From Nocardia sp. BMG51109 (GTDB lineage Bacteria; Actinomycetota; Actinomycetes; Mycobacteriales; Mycobacteriaceae): a stretch of DNA of 64,000 nt. The stretch lies in assembly GCF_000526215.1 (NCBI RefSeq), contig NZ_JAFQ01000004.1, forward strand, positions 5,766,001-5,830,000. The letters run 5' to 3'. Both the position numbers and the translations under genes were made by a program. The notes beneath the pieces are model-generated. The model did no database searches, was not told the origin of the DNA, and saw only the letters and a list, made by a program, of their open reading frames with translations. Positions 37,501 to 40,630 of this stretch are shown here, piece after piece; the stretch's first letter is position 1; every line of letters starts with the position of its first letter.

Positions 37501-39375
37501 CACGGTGACGGCACCGTCAGTGTCCGGTTCTTCGCCGACGGCAGGCCCGAATGGGTTCGCGTCGAAAAACAGATCCATGTGCTACCGCGCAGCGAGACCG
37601 GGTACTTCGTGCTCCACAACCCCGGAGAGCCGTTGTGGGCGTCGATGATCGGGAAGGCCTACGCACAACGCTTCGGCAACGGCGACGGATATCACGGAAG
37701 CAGCCAGGGCGGCATGCCGTTCGCCGCCGCGGAACATCTGGGCATGGGCTTCCACGAGTCGGCAGGCGGCTGGTTTCAGCAGCCGGTTCGGGCCGTCGGA
37801 GACAACGACCTGGTGCATCCGCTCCGGTTCGATGCCGATACGATGCACGAATTGACGGGCGGTGACCCGGAATTCGCTCGGAACGTGGCCGATACGTACG
37901 ACCACTGGCGGCAGCAGCGACTTCAGCTGATAACGACCACCCGGCAGCACTTGCAGCAGCAGTACCAAACGGATCCGGCGGGCTTCCGTCAGGCCATGGA
38001 CCACTTCGTGCAGCATCGGGACCTCGCCTCGCCCGCCGGGTTGCGCGGCTATCTCGACGAGCGCTTCTCTGGGCGCTGGGATACCGAGAAGCAGCACCTG
38101 GTCGATTACCACCGAAGCCTTTCCGGCGGCGAGGTCGAGAACCGGGTGATGCCGCGGCAATACGAGCACTTCTCCCGCTGGTTCGCAGATCGCATCGACT
38201 ACGCGCTACAACACGACACCCCGGTCACGATGGGGACGAGACGATTCGGCCAGGGGCTGGAAAACAGGACCGCGGTGCCGGGCCTGGTGGGCGGGCATGC
38301 GTATGCGGTCGTGGGCGTCGAGCGCGACGCCGCCGGCGATCCGGTGCGGTTGTTGCTGGAGAACCCGTGGAACCATAACGGCAGGTATCCCGGACCCGTC
38401 GACGGCGTCGAATACCGGTACGACCCGGACGGTTCCGATCACGAATACCAGCACGACGAGGACGGCGACCGGTTCCGCACCGATGCGGACGGCACCGAAT
38501 ACCGGCGGTTGGCCAATGGCGACCAAGAACTCGTGCTCTCCGACGGCACCCTCTACGGAATATCGCCGGACGGCATCCGTTACCGGGAGAACCCCGACGG
38601 TACCGAGTTCCAGGCCTTCCCGGACGGCAGGCGCCTGCGCCAGGATCCCGACGGCACCGAGTACTGGACGATGGCCAACGGCGACAAATGGCGCAGGAGT
38701 CCCGGCACCGACCTCGTCCCGGATCCCCAGCGAGCCGACGACCCCGGGGACATGACCGTTCCGCCTCGCGGCGGAGTCGTCGCGGTGGATCTCGGCCATC
38801 TACCGAAATTCGGCAGTGTGTCCGTGACCGGCCCCGCCGCGCTGACACTCTACGGCCCGGATACGCGGCAGCGCCTCGGTGGGCTGCTGGCCGATGTCAG
38901 GTCCGAGCAGCCGGTCATCCCGGCGGACGGCGACTGCCTGTACCACGCGATCAACGCGACGTGGGGCAACGACGTCGACAGCGGTACGGCACTCGGCCTT
39001 CGCAATCAGGTTCTGGAGTGGACGATGCGCCCGGAGAACCTCGGGCGCGTCTCCGACTACGCGACGGCGCACGGCACGGATATCAACGAGCTGGTCGGCA
39101 CCATCGCCCTGACGGGCAACTGGGACACCGACGCCGGAGATCTGGTGCCGCGCCTGGTGGCCTCGGCCCTCGGCCGGCCCCTGGTGATCCACACGGCCGA
39201 CGGCGTCCACACGATGGAGCCCCTCTGGCCCGAGCCGCACACCACCGGCGATCCCCTCCATCTGTCGCTCGCGGACAACCACTACACTCCGTGGGCCGAT
39301 CGCAAGCGCCCGGCCTCCGAACCGCCGGACGATGCGCCGGACCCCAAGCGGACGGACTTCGGGCCCAACTTGTGA
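16507..39375 (+). CDS. Giant multi-calpain protein: nine tandem calpain-like cysteine protease units plus C-terminal OTU-like domain
   Basis: The frame is 7,622 codons, of the order of 0.8 MDa, with no stop or frameshift. Residues 1-110 form a WXG100-like helical hairpin (FALAEDWQRAAEDLHGIVED onward). Gly/Ala-rich hydrophobic stretches follow to about residue 310 (e.g. GIGSGIAAGVVGAGVGFVAN), the layout seen at the start of CpnT-like and other ESX-linked toxins. Residues about 311-590 are Pro/Ser/Gly-rich and disordered. Nine units then begin at residues 591, 1360, 2135, 2886, 3639, 4428, 5210, 5935 and 6736. Each holds AGDCYLL (catalytic Cys; GDCFLF in unit nine), PLWASMIEKAYAQRF (the calpain W..LLEKAYAK equivalent), VGxHxYS (His) and NPW (Asn). 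The His-Asn distance is always 22 residues. A DGT-rich beta ladder and a closing PPRGGVVAVDLRHLPKF motif follow. Residues from about 7458 are OTU-like. A type VII-exported protease or toxin is inferred, not shown. Confidence 0.9.
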   Translation: MTLEMPEGLRWLSYLAGSEWPEGDEDLLFALAEDWQRAAEDLHGIVEDLHTACNTAVDNFSSDGAQEMRTQFDKFFTGDQSIDKLADNIASLGDMVKNCGAQVEAAKLQIIITLAITAAEIAYALSTLFGAAAIPAIEAASAGITRSIGQALLRHLAARAQKLSTIPMWRLALVQGLQEAGIGAAVELGVQGIQVAEGHKDDFDLKQIAIAGTVSGVSGLVAAPVASVLSNNLAKWFGKNGMSVWKASTIGIGSGIAAGVVGAGVGFVANGVITGDWEFTPAMILGGLGGGLTGGVHGVAGYYSSLAMRPPALDGGSGEKSVPPPVSEGEPESQADVPAAQSDNTYGRNGFHEQPPVQAASTTPQGTNGSSNYRGAPPPAQEGGAGLRTASSDFDPNSSRSDRTANFPGAQSYTNDGRNGSHDRPPNTTPQGPAGLPEGSGRSGPPVSPAAGTQQGPGSPSHSPNTGRASTIGPVRSPETDGDGRPNPGSTGQSTRSRPNPDASHEVASNPVSAGHSRPVPDSTAGQGDQNRPPLEGPEDYVLDKLFEPEGSREDSGLDNGPLLDGPEDHVLGGLFEPSESRQDPDIEPADGDTYFGADLLDKLGVDLGGTTVVGRPNFDQPGLTPSPLPDSERLHNLSPQDREQRMPILPVSVKTPPTKQQSGAEELIFVDRTGRVYRLPSSSSNSHAKTFKGKDGRNYFAIEQSKGQYTTVPTELTSGFTYKPHLFKSGGKLSWNMPGGNIRFAGTDAQNKSAVLQFPGESPVVAKSAGGGSKWIKFPHVEGHNAEWVRVADPGDVLPRLPELADRQQDPLFGPAGPKPEDVVQGKAGDCYLLADLKDLATHNPEAIREIVHDHGDGTVSVRFQVDDENGPAGAKKLEWVRVEKQIYVSPGSATGHFVFHQPGGPLWASMIEKAYAQRFGKGDGYHGIGEGGFAADAAGHLGKGFYESGDGGFRQPVRVLQDTDMVHPLRLDVDTLHELAGGDFEFARTVADTYDKWAQLRDAQRTANWQLIRMMNPTDPMAADRAWQQYLKTEDLGSPDGFRRYLDQEFPGRWDAEKQELTDYVRSLSDGPVEQRVLPQRYEHISRWLGERLDYALQRGTVLSLGTDKFGDGRENTTAVPGLVGTHAYSVLGVERDADGNPVRVLLENPWNTNGSYPKPVPGIEYRYDPGGFDHEYQPAGNGARFRAGADGIEYWRFDDGGQGIKLPLGTRIGMMPDGTRYRVNPDGTEYRTAPDGRKWRWDPTDSKYVPDPHRVDTPFTTTIPHRGGIVAVDLSHLPKFNSLGLSGAGGHGLYGPSTQPAASPLPNPPAPTPPTPYPPEHVPTASGNHASGDNPPAGGPQREPGESRQDPEDEPADDDTVFGADLLEKLGTELDQTTPIRRPNFDRPGSTPSPLRESELLHNLSPQDREREMPMVPVSVEVAQTRAADGDTLLLVDHNGQVVRLPAVSQSPAILVSENDGRDYYVIDHSYGRYSYVPTDLAHDFTFHPPANNGGVGRLSWDVPRGGARFLGVDAQNNSTTLHLRGESTMVAKTAGGGSKWVKHPHVNNRSFEWVRVADPGDVLAPLPTVADRHQDPLFGPAGPKPEEVRQGRAGDCYLLADLKNLAAHNPEAIREIVHDHGDGTVSVRFHVDDENGPAGAKKLEWVRVEKQIYVTPGSETGHFVHHEPGDPLWASMIEKAYAQRFGEGDGYLGIGKGGSATDAARFLGKGFQQSGDGWFQQPVRAMSGVNPVHPLRFDTDTLHELAGGDFEFARTVADSYDDWRRHRDVLRTLVRQKLDTDHPTDQAAWDQQWAEFQQFHDLESSNGLREYLDFRFPGRWDAEKQNLIDYFRNFADGPVENRVLPQQYEHISRWFGDRVDYALQRGSLVTMGTEHFGDTVESTSAVPGLVGGHEYSILGIERDTDGNPVRILLENPWNSNGRYPQPVDGIEYRYDPGAPEHEYQYRQGGRSRTEPDGTRFRRYRDGMEDLRLPDGTRYRMFPSGTRYRNDPDGTEFRVFQDGGRLRKDPDGTEYWTKPDGSTWIKGPADTGLTEDPGRVDDPKDMTIPPRGGVVAVDLRHLPKFAGFAVSGPGGHGLYGPAPEPAGATAPTSSAPPVPGVLGTSGDPGDRGSDGPVEPEESRRDPWFEPDDGDTYFGADLLEKLDTDLGGSTVPARAPLDQPGLERPTLPEEELLHNLSPQDRDQRMPVVPVPVRVPSTRDAGGDTLVLVDHTGQVLRLPATSSIRAIFVPGHNGRDHYAIEQPYGEYDYVPADLVDDFTFQPNPDTGVGRLSWNVPRGGVRFLGVDARAGIHLESESTAVAKSAEGGSTWIKRPQANNRASEWVRVADPGNVLSRLPDLADRHRDPLFGPAGPRPEDVVQGRVGDCYLLADLKNLATHNPDAIREIVHDHGDGTVSVRFYVDDESGPAGAKKPEWVRVEKQIYVSPDSDTGHFVHHEPGGPLWASMIEKAYAHRFGGGDGYHRIDSGDPSLSNPVFAAEHLGKGFHQSGEGGIRQPVRAVSDGEFLHPLRLDAETMHELTGGDADFARRVADTYDDWWQQGKQLNESTWRQLKQQYPTDRAARSQAWAHFLRNQDLRSPAGFRDYLDRRLPGNWYAEKQRLVDYFRDLSAGRVENRVVPQGYEHISRWFGERVDYALQRGSVVTMGTHGFGQGRVDPLAVPGLLGKHAYSVVGIERDADGNPARMLLENPWDDNGNFPEPIPGIEYRYDPGGPEHEYRTTLLGGARLRVDADGIEYRQFRGGRQQVRLPDGTSYNIMPDGARYRINPDGTQFWKMADGSKFRKGPNDVDLVPDPDRVEGPRDMTVPPRGGIIAVDLRHLPKFNGFGVTGPGAHGLYGPDGLAAPALPAPSAPRLPDVTDAAPDKPFGSERSRENSWFEPADGDTYFGADLLEKLGTDLEGTTVVARPRFDQPGLERPTLPESELLHNLSPEERAQRVPVVPVAVRAPQTLQNDGRQTLVLLDRDGHLLRLPVVSQTPTMLVTGDDGHEYYMIPQSYGRYSYVPTELAWDFTYQPPAHSGGLGTLRWNRMLGETRVLTIDDRNYRKSVPILNLSTLVARSGGQGEMWFKPSLRGGLNSEWVRIADPNNVFGMLDLADRHRDPLFGPAGPKPEEVRQGQAGDCYLLVELKNLATHNPGAIREIVHDHGDGTVSVRFFADGKPEWVRVEKQIYVSPGSRTGYFVRHESGEPLWPSMIEKAYAQRFGAGDGYVSISGGGWPATTAEHLGRGFQQPGDGWYQQPVRAVGDTGWLHPLRFDADTVHELTGGDPDFARSVADTYAHWEQQRDQLRENSFQERRRLGEHEDLASPEGFRGYLDQRFPGRWESEKDNLVDYFRSLQAGEVEQRVMPPRYEHVSRWLTDRIDYALQRGGSITLSTNRFGDLFGGPENTTAVPGLVGGHGYSVVGVERDSHGDPVRVVLENPWNDNGKYPRPVDGIEYRYDPGGSDHEYRVDGDGSRFRTDADGTEYRRFADGGQQLRLPDGTRYGMGPDGVRYRTDPDGTEFRAFPDGGRVRVDREGTEYWTMDDGSTWRKGPADADRVPDPGRVDDPRDRTVPPRGGVLAVELRHLPKFRQISVFGAAAHGLYGPSVGDPATSAPPISSAPPAQDVAGVPRTPVDGPADLGSPRQDSVLEPEDGDTYFGADLLEKLATDLDGSTTVGRTHFDQPGLERPSLTESQLLHNLSQQDRAQHLPVVPVSVQVPDTRDAGGGDTLILVDRNGQPVPLPLVSSRRAIFVPGHDGRDHYAIEQSYGQYAYVPADLVHDFTYHPDPNNSDPHGGVGRLSWDLTRGKVRFLGLDEQNNPKVMDLQGGSVMVAKGAGGGAKWIKYPHVNNRTFEWVRVADPENVLTRLPDLVGRHQDLLFGPGGPKPGEVRQGRAGDCYLLTDMQNLATHNPDAIREIVHDHGDGTVSVRFFADGKPEWVRVEKQIYVSPDSDTGHFVLHKPGDPLWASMIEKAYAQHFGKGDGYHLIGLGGDPSVAAERLGKGFYQSGDDGIQQPVRAVSDREFLHPLRLDADMMHELTGGDGEFARAVADSYDHWEQQRDQLRTTTKQHIDQQHPWDLQAHDRAWDHFMRNRDLASPDGFRGYLDQRFPGRWDAEKQHLTDYVRTLSSGPVENRVLPRQYEHISHWVADRIDYALRRGTVVSLWTNRFGRGREDPFAVPGLVGTHAYSVVGIERDGHGDPVRVLLENPWSDNGTYPDPISGIEYRYDPGGPEHEYRTPERGGRYRVDPDGTRYFRSPDGLQQVGLPDGTRYRMDPNGTRYRRNPDGSEYRAFPDGRRLHRDSGGTEYWTLADGSQWIKGRTDTTLVPDPQRVDDPKDMTIPPRGGVVAVDLRHLPKFRGFDVSGAGAHGLYGPATTPAASAPPAPHPPADLPRTSRFDGSGDPRGTDRNQPLLDGPEDRVLGGLFEPEGPQRDSPFEPMDGDTYFGADLLEQLGTDLGGSTTVGRPHFDERGLAPPNLQENQLLHNLSPQDRAQQLPVLPVSVEVPPTRQPGGDTLILVDHSGLAVQLPSTSNGSPAMLFTGYDGRAHYAIQQPSGQYVTVSADLVPDFTYHPNPGSPNPNTGTLSWNVPNGRIGFLGVDMNNVPTAIHLLGGSTIVAGKTSGGKWIKYPYVGGQPPAWVWVADPGDVLPRLPDLADRHQDPLFGPAGPRPEEVRQGKAGDCYLLADLKSLATHNPDAIREIVHDHRDGTVSVRFMVDREADPDVRPRYEWVRVEKQIYVSPGSRTGHYVRHEPGEPLWASMIEKAYAQRFGAGEGYYKIGIGGRSWVATEYLGKDFHQSGDGGFQQPVRTVADLDFLHPLRFDADTMHELIGGDLDFARQAADTYDHWLQQVNRVRQAIAQQLSQQHPNDPVAWNQAFNHFMQSQDLLTPTGFRSYLDDRFPGRWDTEKQNLTDYFRSLSDGPAENRVLPRQYEHASRWFADRIDYALRRGSVFTMSTRLFGRGAEDPFAVPGLVGTHEYSVVGVERDTDGNPVRVLLENPWNENGKYPTPVPGIEYRYDPGAPAHEYEYRQGGRSRTEADGTRYRRYRDGMEDLRLPDGTRYRMFPSGTRYRNDPDGTEFRAYPDGRRLRIGPDGTEYRTAADGSRWRKDPHDPNVVPDPQRVDDPRDMTIPPRGGVVAVDLRHLPKFGVIKVGGPGGRGLYGPALQPPGPTPPTPHAPEANLPRTSNVGPRQQDSEAPAPDKPFDPGESRRDSVFEPEDGDTYFGADLLEKLGTDLDGTVPPVRTRFAEPPEVAPLSEAELRHNLSEEDKTRQLPAVPVAMGVPDTRTAGGDTVILVDHKGAGHQLPTAGSMTVRHVTRDGRDCYEIRGSDPKQYFPTELVGDFTFQPLAPMSSFGRLSWDVPRGQVRFTGFDSRKNPTVLHLNRGATMVGMAAGKGEKWIKHENAEWYRIPDPNDVLAGPVLADRHGDPLFGPHGPEPQDVRQGKAGDCYLLTELRNLAEHNPDALDEILHDYGDGTVGVRFFADGRYTWERVEKQVYVPPDSETGFFVHHEPGQPLWPTMVEKAYAQRFGGDEGYTRIRGGLSYIAGERVGKGFYESDEGWFQQPVRAVGDSYFIHPLRFDTDTLHELVGGDIEFARAASETADDFIASSKQYKNVTSKSGFIRYLDAKLPGTPENNFWKDEKDRLAEYYSSTWAGPIEQRVLGQRYDTVSRWVGNRIDYALRHGSSVSLGTSPFGSGRENVKAVPGLVGGHGYSVVGIERDSSGDPVAMVLDNPWNHNGAYPRPVDGIEYRYDAVSRDEYRPSRDGGRFRVDEDGNRYWWSAEGKQGVQLPDGTRYGMLPDGTRYRKDPDGTEVRTSPDGSRYRRDSGGTEYWTMADGAKLRKGPGGPGWVPDPQRVDDGRDATVPPRGGLLAVDLRHLPKFVRGGLHVTGAGAHGLYGPASADPPASTQPTSSDPPVGGPRPDRSTGDAGDGNRWFEPEDGDTYFGADLLEKLGTDLEGTTVVARPRFDQPGLERPTLPDSELLHNLSPDERARRVPVVPVSVQVPRTRDGGVDTLILYDRNDEPVRLPTDPGSPVPATLVAGNDGRDYYEIPQGSGQSRYVAADLVRDFTYHPPGNTGGTGRLSWDVPHGEVRILGIDNQNNTVPMRMRGGSTMIATSAGGGSKWIKHPRLGGLDFDWVRVADPDDVLSRPLDLADRHRDPLFGPDGPAPQDVRQGKAGDCYLLVNLKNLAAHDPDALREIVHDHGDGTAAVRFFVDGKPEWVRVEKQIYVSPGSETGHFVRHNPGEPLWASMIEKAYAQRFGEGDGYHRIRGGKASVAAEHLGKGFQQSGDGWFQQPVRAVGDTGWLHPLRFDADTMHELVGGDPEFARAVADTYDHWREQRDQLRTSTRQHLERRYATDRSTRDRAWDHFKQHRDFGSPDGFRGYLDQRFPGRWDTEKQHLTDYFRSLEEGEVEQRVMPQRYEHVARWLAHRIDYAMRHDTVVTLSTNRFGVGRENTTAVPGLVGGHSYSVVGLERDAHGDPVRVLLENPWNSNGRYPDPVDGIEYRYDPGAPDHEYHSTPDGDRLRIDADGTEYWKLADGGQEVVLADGTRYGMSPGGIRYRHNPDGTEFQIFPDGHRLRRDSGIEYWTMPDGGKWSKGPTDANLVPDPQRVDAPRDIVVPPRGGVIAVDLRHLPKFKGMNVTGAGAHGLYGPLPADQAVSAPPTPSTLSAPSAPPTPSAPPTPSAPHRPDDANSSRTPEFEDLDDSTDMDDLDDHVPDKTFDPGGSRQDPVFDPEEGDTYFGADLLEQLSTDPGDSTVPARAHFDRTGLERPTLSENELLHNLSPQDRVRRMPLVPVPVQVPRIRDAGGDTLTLIDHTGQVLRLSAAAQSPAILVPGNNGRPTYAIPQPSGQYRYVSPSLVRDFTYDPPGHPGGLGRLSWNVPGGQIRFRGVDGRNSPRVVHLPNGSTIVATSAGGTSKWIKHPRVGGRDSEWVRVADPDGLVSLPDLADRYQDPLFGPAGPRPEDVRQNAAGDCFLFAELKNLAIHNPGALREIVHDHGDGTVSVRFFADGRPEWVRVEKQIHVLPRSETGYFVLHNPGEPLWASMIGKAYAQRFGNGDGYHGSSQGGMPFAAAEHLGMGFHESAGGWFQQPVRAVGDNDLVHPLRFDADTMHELTGGDPEFARNVADTYDHWRQQRLQLITTTRQHLQQQYQTDPAGFRQAMDHFVQHRDLASPAGLRGYLDERFSGRWDTEKQHLVDYHRSLSGGEVENRVMPRQYEHFSRWFADRIDYALQHDTPVTMGTRRFGQGLENRTAVPGLVGGHAYAVVGVERDAAGDPVRLLLENPWNHNGRYPGPVDGVEYRYDPDGSDHEYQHDEDGDRFRTDADGTEYRRLANGDQELVLSDGTLYGISPDGIRYRENPDGTEFQAFPDGRRLRQDPDGTEYWTMANGDKWRRSPGTDLVPDPQRADDPGDMTVPPRGGVVAVDLGHLPKFGSVSVTGPAALTLYGPDTRQRLGGLLADVRSEQPVIPADGDCLYHAINATWGNDVDSGTALGLRNQVLEWTMRPENLGRVSDYATAHGTDINELVGTIALTGNWDTDAGDLVPRLVASALGRPLVIHTADGVHTMEPLWPEPHTTGDPLHLSLADNHYTPWADRKRPASEPPDDAPDPKRTDFGPNL
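18277..20583 (+). repeat. Calpain unit 1
   Basis: The unit opens with DGDTYFGADLLDKLG (residue 591). Catalytic set: Cys832, His1129, Asn1151. It is preceded by two copies of a short acidic motif of the form LL[DE]GPED-x-VL. A DDENGPAGAKK insert before the EWVRVEKQIY strand is shared with unit 2. Confidence 0.9.
20584..22908 (+). repeat. Calpain unit 2
   Basis: The opener is the variant DDDTVFGADLLEKLG (residue 1360). Catalytic set: Cys1600, His1897, Asn1919. Its beta-ladder segment, from YRQGGRSRTE to DPDGTEFR, is almost identical to that of unit 6 and unlike the others. Confidence 0.9.
22909..25161 (+). repeat. Calpain unit 3
   Basis: The unit starts at residue 2135. Catalytic set: Cys2371, His2672, Asn2694. 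The Asn motif reads ENPWDDNG rather than ENPWN. The N-terminal part (STVPARA, RDAGGDTLVLVDHTGQVLRL) is closest to unit 9. Confidence 0.9.
25162..27420 (+). repeat. Calpain unit 4
   Basis: The unit starts at residue 2886. Catalytic set: Cys3126, His3403, Asn3425. It has a shorter helical insert between Cys and His (277 residues). About 65 bases after the opener, including LEGTTVVARPRFDQPGLERP, are identical or nearly so to unit 8. Confidence 0.9.
27421..29787 (+). repeat. Calpain unit 5
   Basis: The unit starts at residue 3639. Catalytic set: Cys3884, His4173, Asn4195. The Asn motif reads ENPWSDNG. The segment before the protease core (FVPGHDGRDHYAIEQSYG) matches unit 3. Confidence 0.9.
29788..32133 (+). 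repeat. Calpain unit 6
   Basis: The unit starts at residue 4428. Catalytic set: Cys4670, His4967, Asn4989. It carries a different charged insert (READPDVRPRY) where units 1-3 have DDENGPAGAKK-type inserts. The linker before it again holds LLDGPEDRVLGGLFEP, as before unit 1. Confidence 0.9.
32134..34308 (+). repeat. Calpain unit 7
   Basis: The unit starts at residue 5210. Catalytic set: Cys5441, His5705, Asn5727. It is the most diverged unit: ELRHNLSEEDKTRQLP, DEILHDYGDG, LWPTMVEKAYAQRF and VLDNPWNHNG replace the usual wording. It also has the shortest Cys-His insert (264 residues). Confidence 0.9.
34309..36711 (+). repeat. Calpain unit 8
   Basis: The unit starts at residue 5935. Catalytic set: Cys6177, His6465, Asn6487. 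The opener region and the RAVGDTGWLHPLRFDADT block are close to unit 4. It is followed by a long low-complexity linker of repeated Pro-Ser-Ala-Pro words (about 36480-36570). Confidence 0.9.
36712..38877 (+). repeat. Calpain unit 9
   Basis: The unit starts at residue 6736 with EGDTYFGADLLEQLS. Catalytic set: Cys6975, His7264, Asn7286, but the Cys motif is QNAAGDCFLF and the EKAYAQRF helix reads SMIGKAYAQRF (Glu to Gly). These are the only departures from consensus at these two motifs among the nine units except for unit 7's conservative changes. Confidence 0.88.
38878..39375 (+). other. OTU-like cysteine protease domain at the C terminus of the giant protein
   Basis: After the last beta ladder comes VIPADGDCLYHAINATWG (Cys7477), followed by helices and LHLSLADNHYTPW (His7592). 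These are the two signature blocks of OTU deubiquitinase-fold proteases (D-G-x-C-L-[FY]-x-A and N-H-Y). The length of about 150 residues fits a minimal OTU domain. A charged tail of about 25 residues follows. Substrate could be host ubiquitin-like proteins or the protein itself (self-processing); neither is shown. Confidence 0.72.
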
Positions 39376-39394
39376 ACACGGACGGAGCACTGCC

Positions 39395-39691
39395 ATGAGC
39401 GATCCGGTAGAGGTCGACCCCGAGGGATTACGCCGCGCCGCAGACGAATTCGAGGATATCGCGGACCGCACCCGCTCCATCCTGGACACCCTGCGGGGCA
39501 ATGCGGAGAGCAAGGGTGAACCGTGGGGCCACGACAAGACCGGCAAGCAGTTCGCCGAGGGCGAGAAGGGCTATCTGGCCGGGCGGGACAACACGTTCGA
39601 CAGCCTGAAGAACCTGGTCACCGTCTTCGACGACAACGCCACGAATCTGCGGGACTCGGCGACTCAGTTCGAGAACGCCGACGAGTGGTGA
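39395..39691 (+). CDS. WXG100-family (ESX-type) small secreted protein
   Basis: This 98-residue helical-hairpin protein begins DPVEVDPEGLRRAADEFEDIADR and has the turn motif EPWGHDKTGKQFAEGEKGY. The second helix is DSLKNLVTVFDDNATNLRDSATQFENADEW. W-G-x-D replaces the exact WXG, as in many actinobacterial paralogues. These proteins are exported by type VII systems, usually as dimers with a partner. ATG 39395 lies 19 bp after the stop of the giant gene, preceded by GGACGGAG, so it is the last gene of that operon and a likely export partner (inference). Confidence 0.88.
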   Translation: MSDPVEVDPEGLRRAADEFEDIADRTRSILDTLRGNAESKGEPWGHDKTGKQFAEGEKGYLAGRDNTFDSLKNLVTVFDDNATNLRDSATQFENADEW

Positions 39692-39717
39692 CCCGCCGAA
39701 CGCCCTCGGCCTACCGC

Positions 39718-39732
39718 GAGAACCCGGTTCTC
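39718..39732. promoter_or_regulatory. Palindrome GAGAAC-CCG-GTTCTC between convergent genes
   Basis: This perfect 6-3-6 palindrome overlaps the stop codon of the TetR gene. It has the same geometry as the regional GAGAAT-N3-ATTCTC boxes, but its position suggests it may only be a short hairpin between convergent genes. There is no T-tract. Confidence 0.4.
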
Positions 39733-40399
39733 ACTTCGTGGCAAACCCCCGGGAGCAGAAGTCCCAGACCTCACCGGCGGTAAGCGGATTCTGCGCGAGG
39801 CTCTCGTCGTCGGCGCTGCCGGCCGACTGCGCCGTGAACATCACGGTCTGCATCACCATGGCGGCCGCCCGGTGCGGCTCGAGGCCCGCGCGCAGCTGAC
39901 CGGCCCGGTCGGCGCCCTCCATCAGCTCGGTGAACAGCGCCAGCAGCGGCGCGTGCGCGACCCTGACCTGGGTGGGGTGTGACAGCAGCAGCTGCGGGGC
40001 GAAATCGGTGAACAGCGGGCGCTGCGCGGCCGGATCGGGGCGGCACAGCTCGAACAGCAACTCGACGGTGACCTGGAGCTTGTCCAGGGGCTTCTTCTTC
40101 CCGTCGGCCGCGGCGCGCAGCTGTTCGGCGGTGCGGTTCAGCGCATCCTCGAACAGCGCGAGCAGCAGCTCGTGTTTACCGTCGAACTGCAGGTAGAAGC
40201 TGCGCAGCGACTGCCGCGAGCGGTCCACCACCTCCTGCACGGTGAAGTCGGTAGTGCCCTTCTCGGTGATGATGGCCTGGGCGGCGTCGAGGAACTTCTG
40301 CACGCGCTGCTCGGCCCGCCGCTTGGCGGTGCGCAGCGAGCGCTCGACGGCACGCTGTTTCCACGCGGGCTCTTCGCTCGGACTGGTCACAGGCGCCAC
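39731..40399 (-). CDS. TetR-family regulator
   Basis: The product is 222 residues with a basic N-terminal extension (about 30 residues). The DNA-binding helix-turn-helix is FTVQEVVDRSRQSLRSFYLQF and the effector domain is long and helical. It converges on the WXG100 gene and faces the catabolic operons. A GAGAATGATACTCTC box lies about 115 bp upstream of its start, so it is a candidate for the factor that reads the regional motif. That assignment is inference; two other TetR genes lie in the same region. Confidence 0.88.
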   Translation of the reverse strand: MAPVTSPSEEPAWKQRAVERSLRTAKRRAEQRVQKFLDAAQAIITEKGTTDFTVQEVVDRSRQSLRSFYLQFDGKHELLLALFEDALNRTAEQLRAAADGKKKPLDKLQVTVELLFELCRPDPAAQRPLFTDFAPQLLLSHPTQVRVAHAPLLALFTELMEGADRAGQLRAGLEPHRAAAMVMQTVMFTAQSAGSADDESLAQNPLTAGEVWDFCSRGFATK

Positions 40400-40512
40400 G
40401 GTCCTCGGTCACGTGAAGAGAACATGATCGCACTGTACCGGAGAATGACGTGATACTCGGTTACCAGGTCGTGTGTCCACGATCATTCACTAGATTCTTA
40501 TTTCTAAATCAT

Positions 40513-40527
40513 GAGAATGATACTCTC
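40513..40527. promoter_or_regulatory. Regional box A, GAGAATGATACTCTC
   Basis: Arms match 5 of 6 around a 3-bp centre (GAGAAT/ACTCTC). It lies in the 227-bp gap upstream of the TetR gene. It is one of the recurring GAGAAT-N3-ATTCTC-like boxes of this region. Confidence 0.6.
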
Positions 40528-40558
40528 GGACGGATCTGTCCTTTTCCCGTCCGATCAA

Positions 40559-40630
40559 GTGCTCAGCACAGTGCGAGATCAGGTGCTCGGCACAGTGTGG
40601 GATCAGGTGCTCGGCACGGTGCGGGATCAG
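40559..40630. repeat. Three 24-bp tandem repeats overlapping the thiolase stop codon
   Basis: Three units start at 40559, 40583 and 40607, each ending in GATCAG and differing by only a few bases. Read on the minus strand in the thiolase frame, every unit carries an in-frame TGA, so the stop codon has been triplicated downstream of the real end. Confidence 0.85.

Noticed and set aside
18277..38877. The nine repeats as an assembly artefact or collapsed transposon array
   Set aside because: Units differ at many positions, keep one reading frame over 20 kb and all retain the catalytic triad. That is expected of an old, selected duplication rather than a mis-assembly, although unit number still needs long-read proof.
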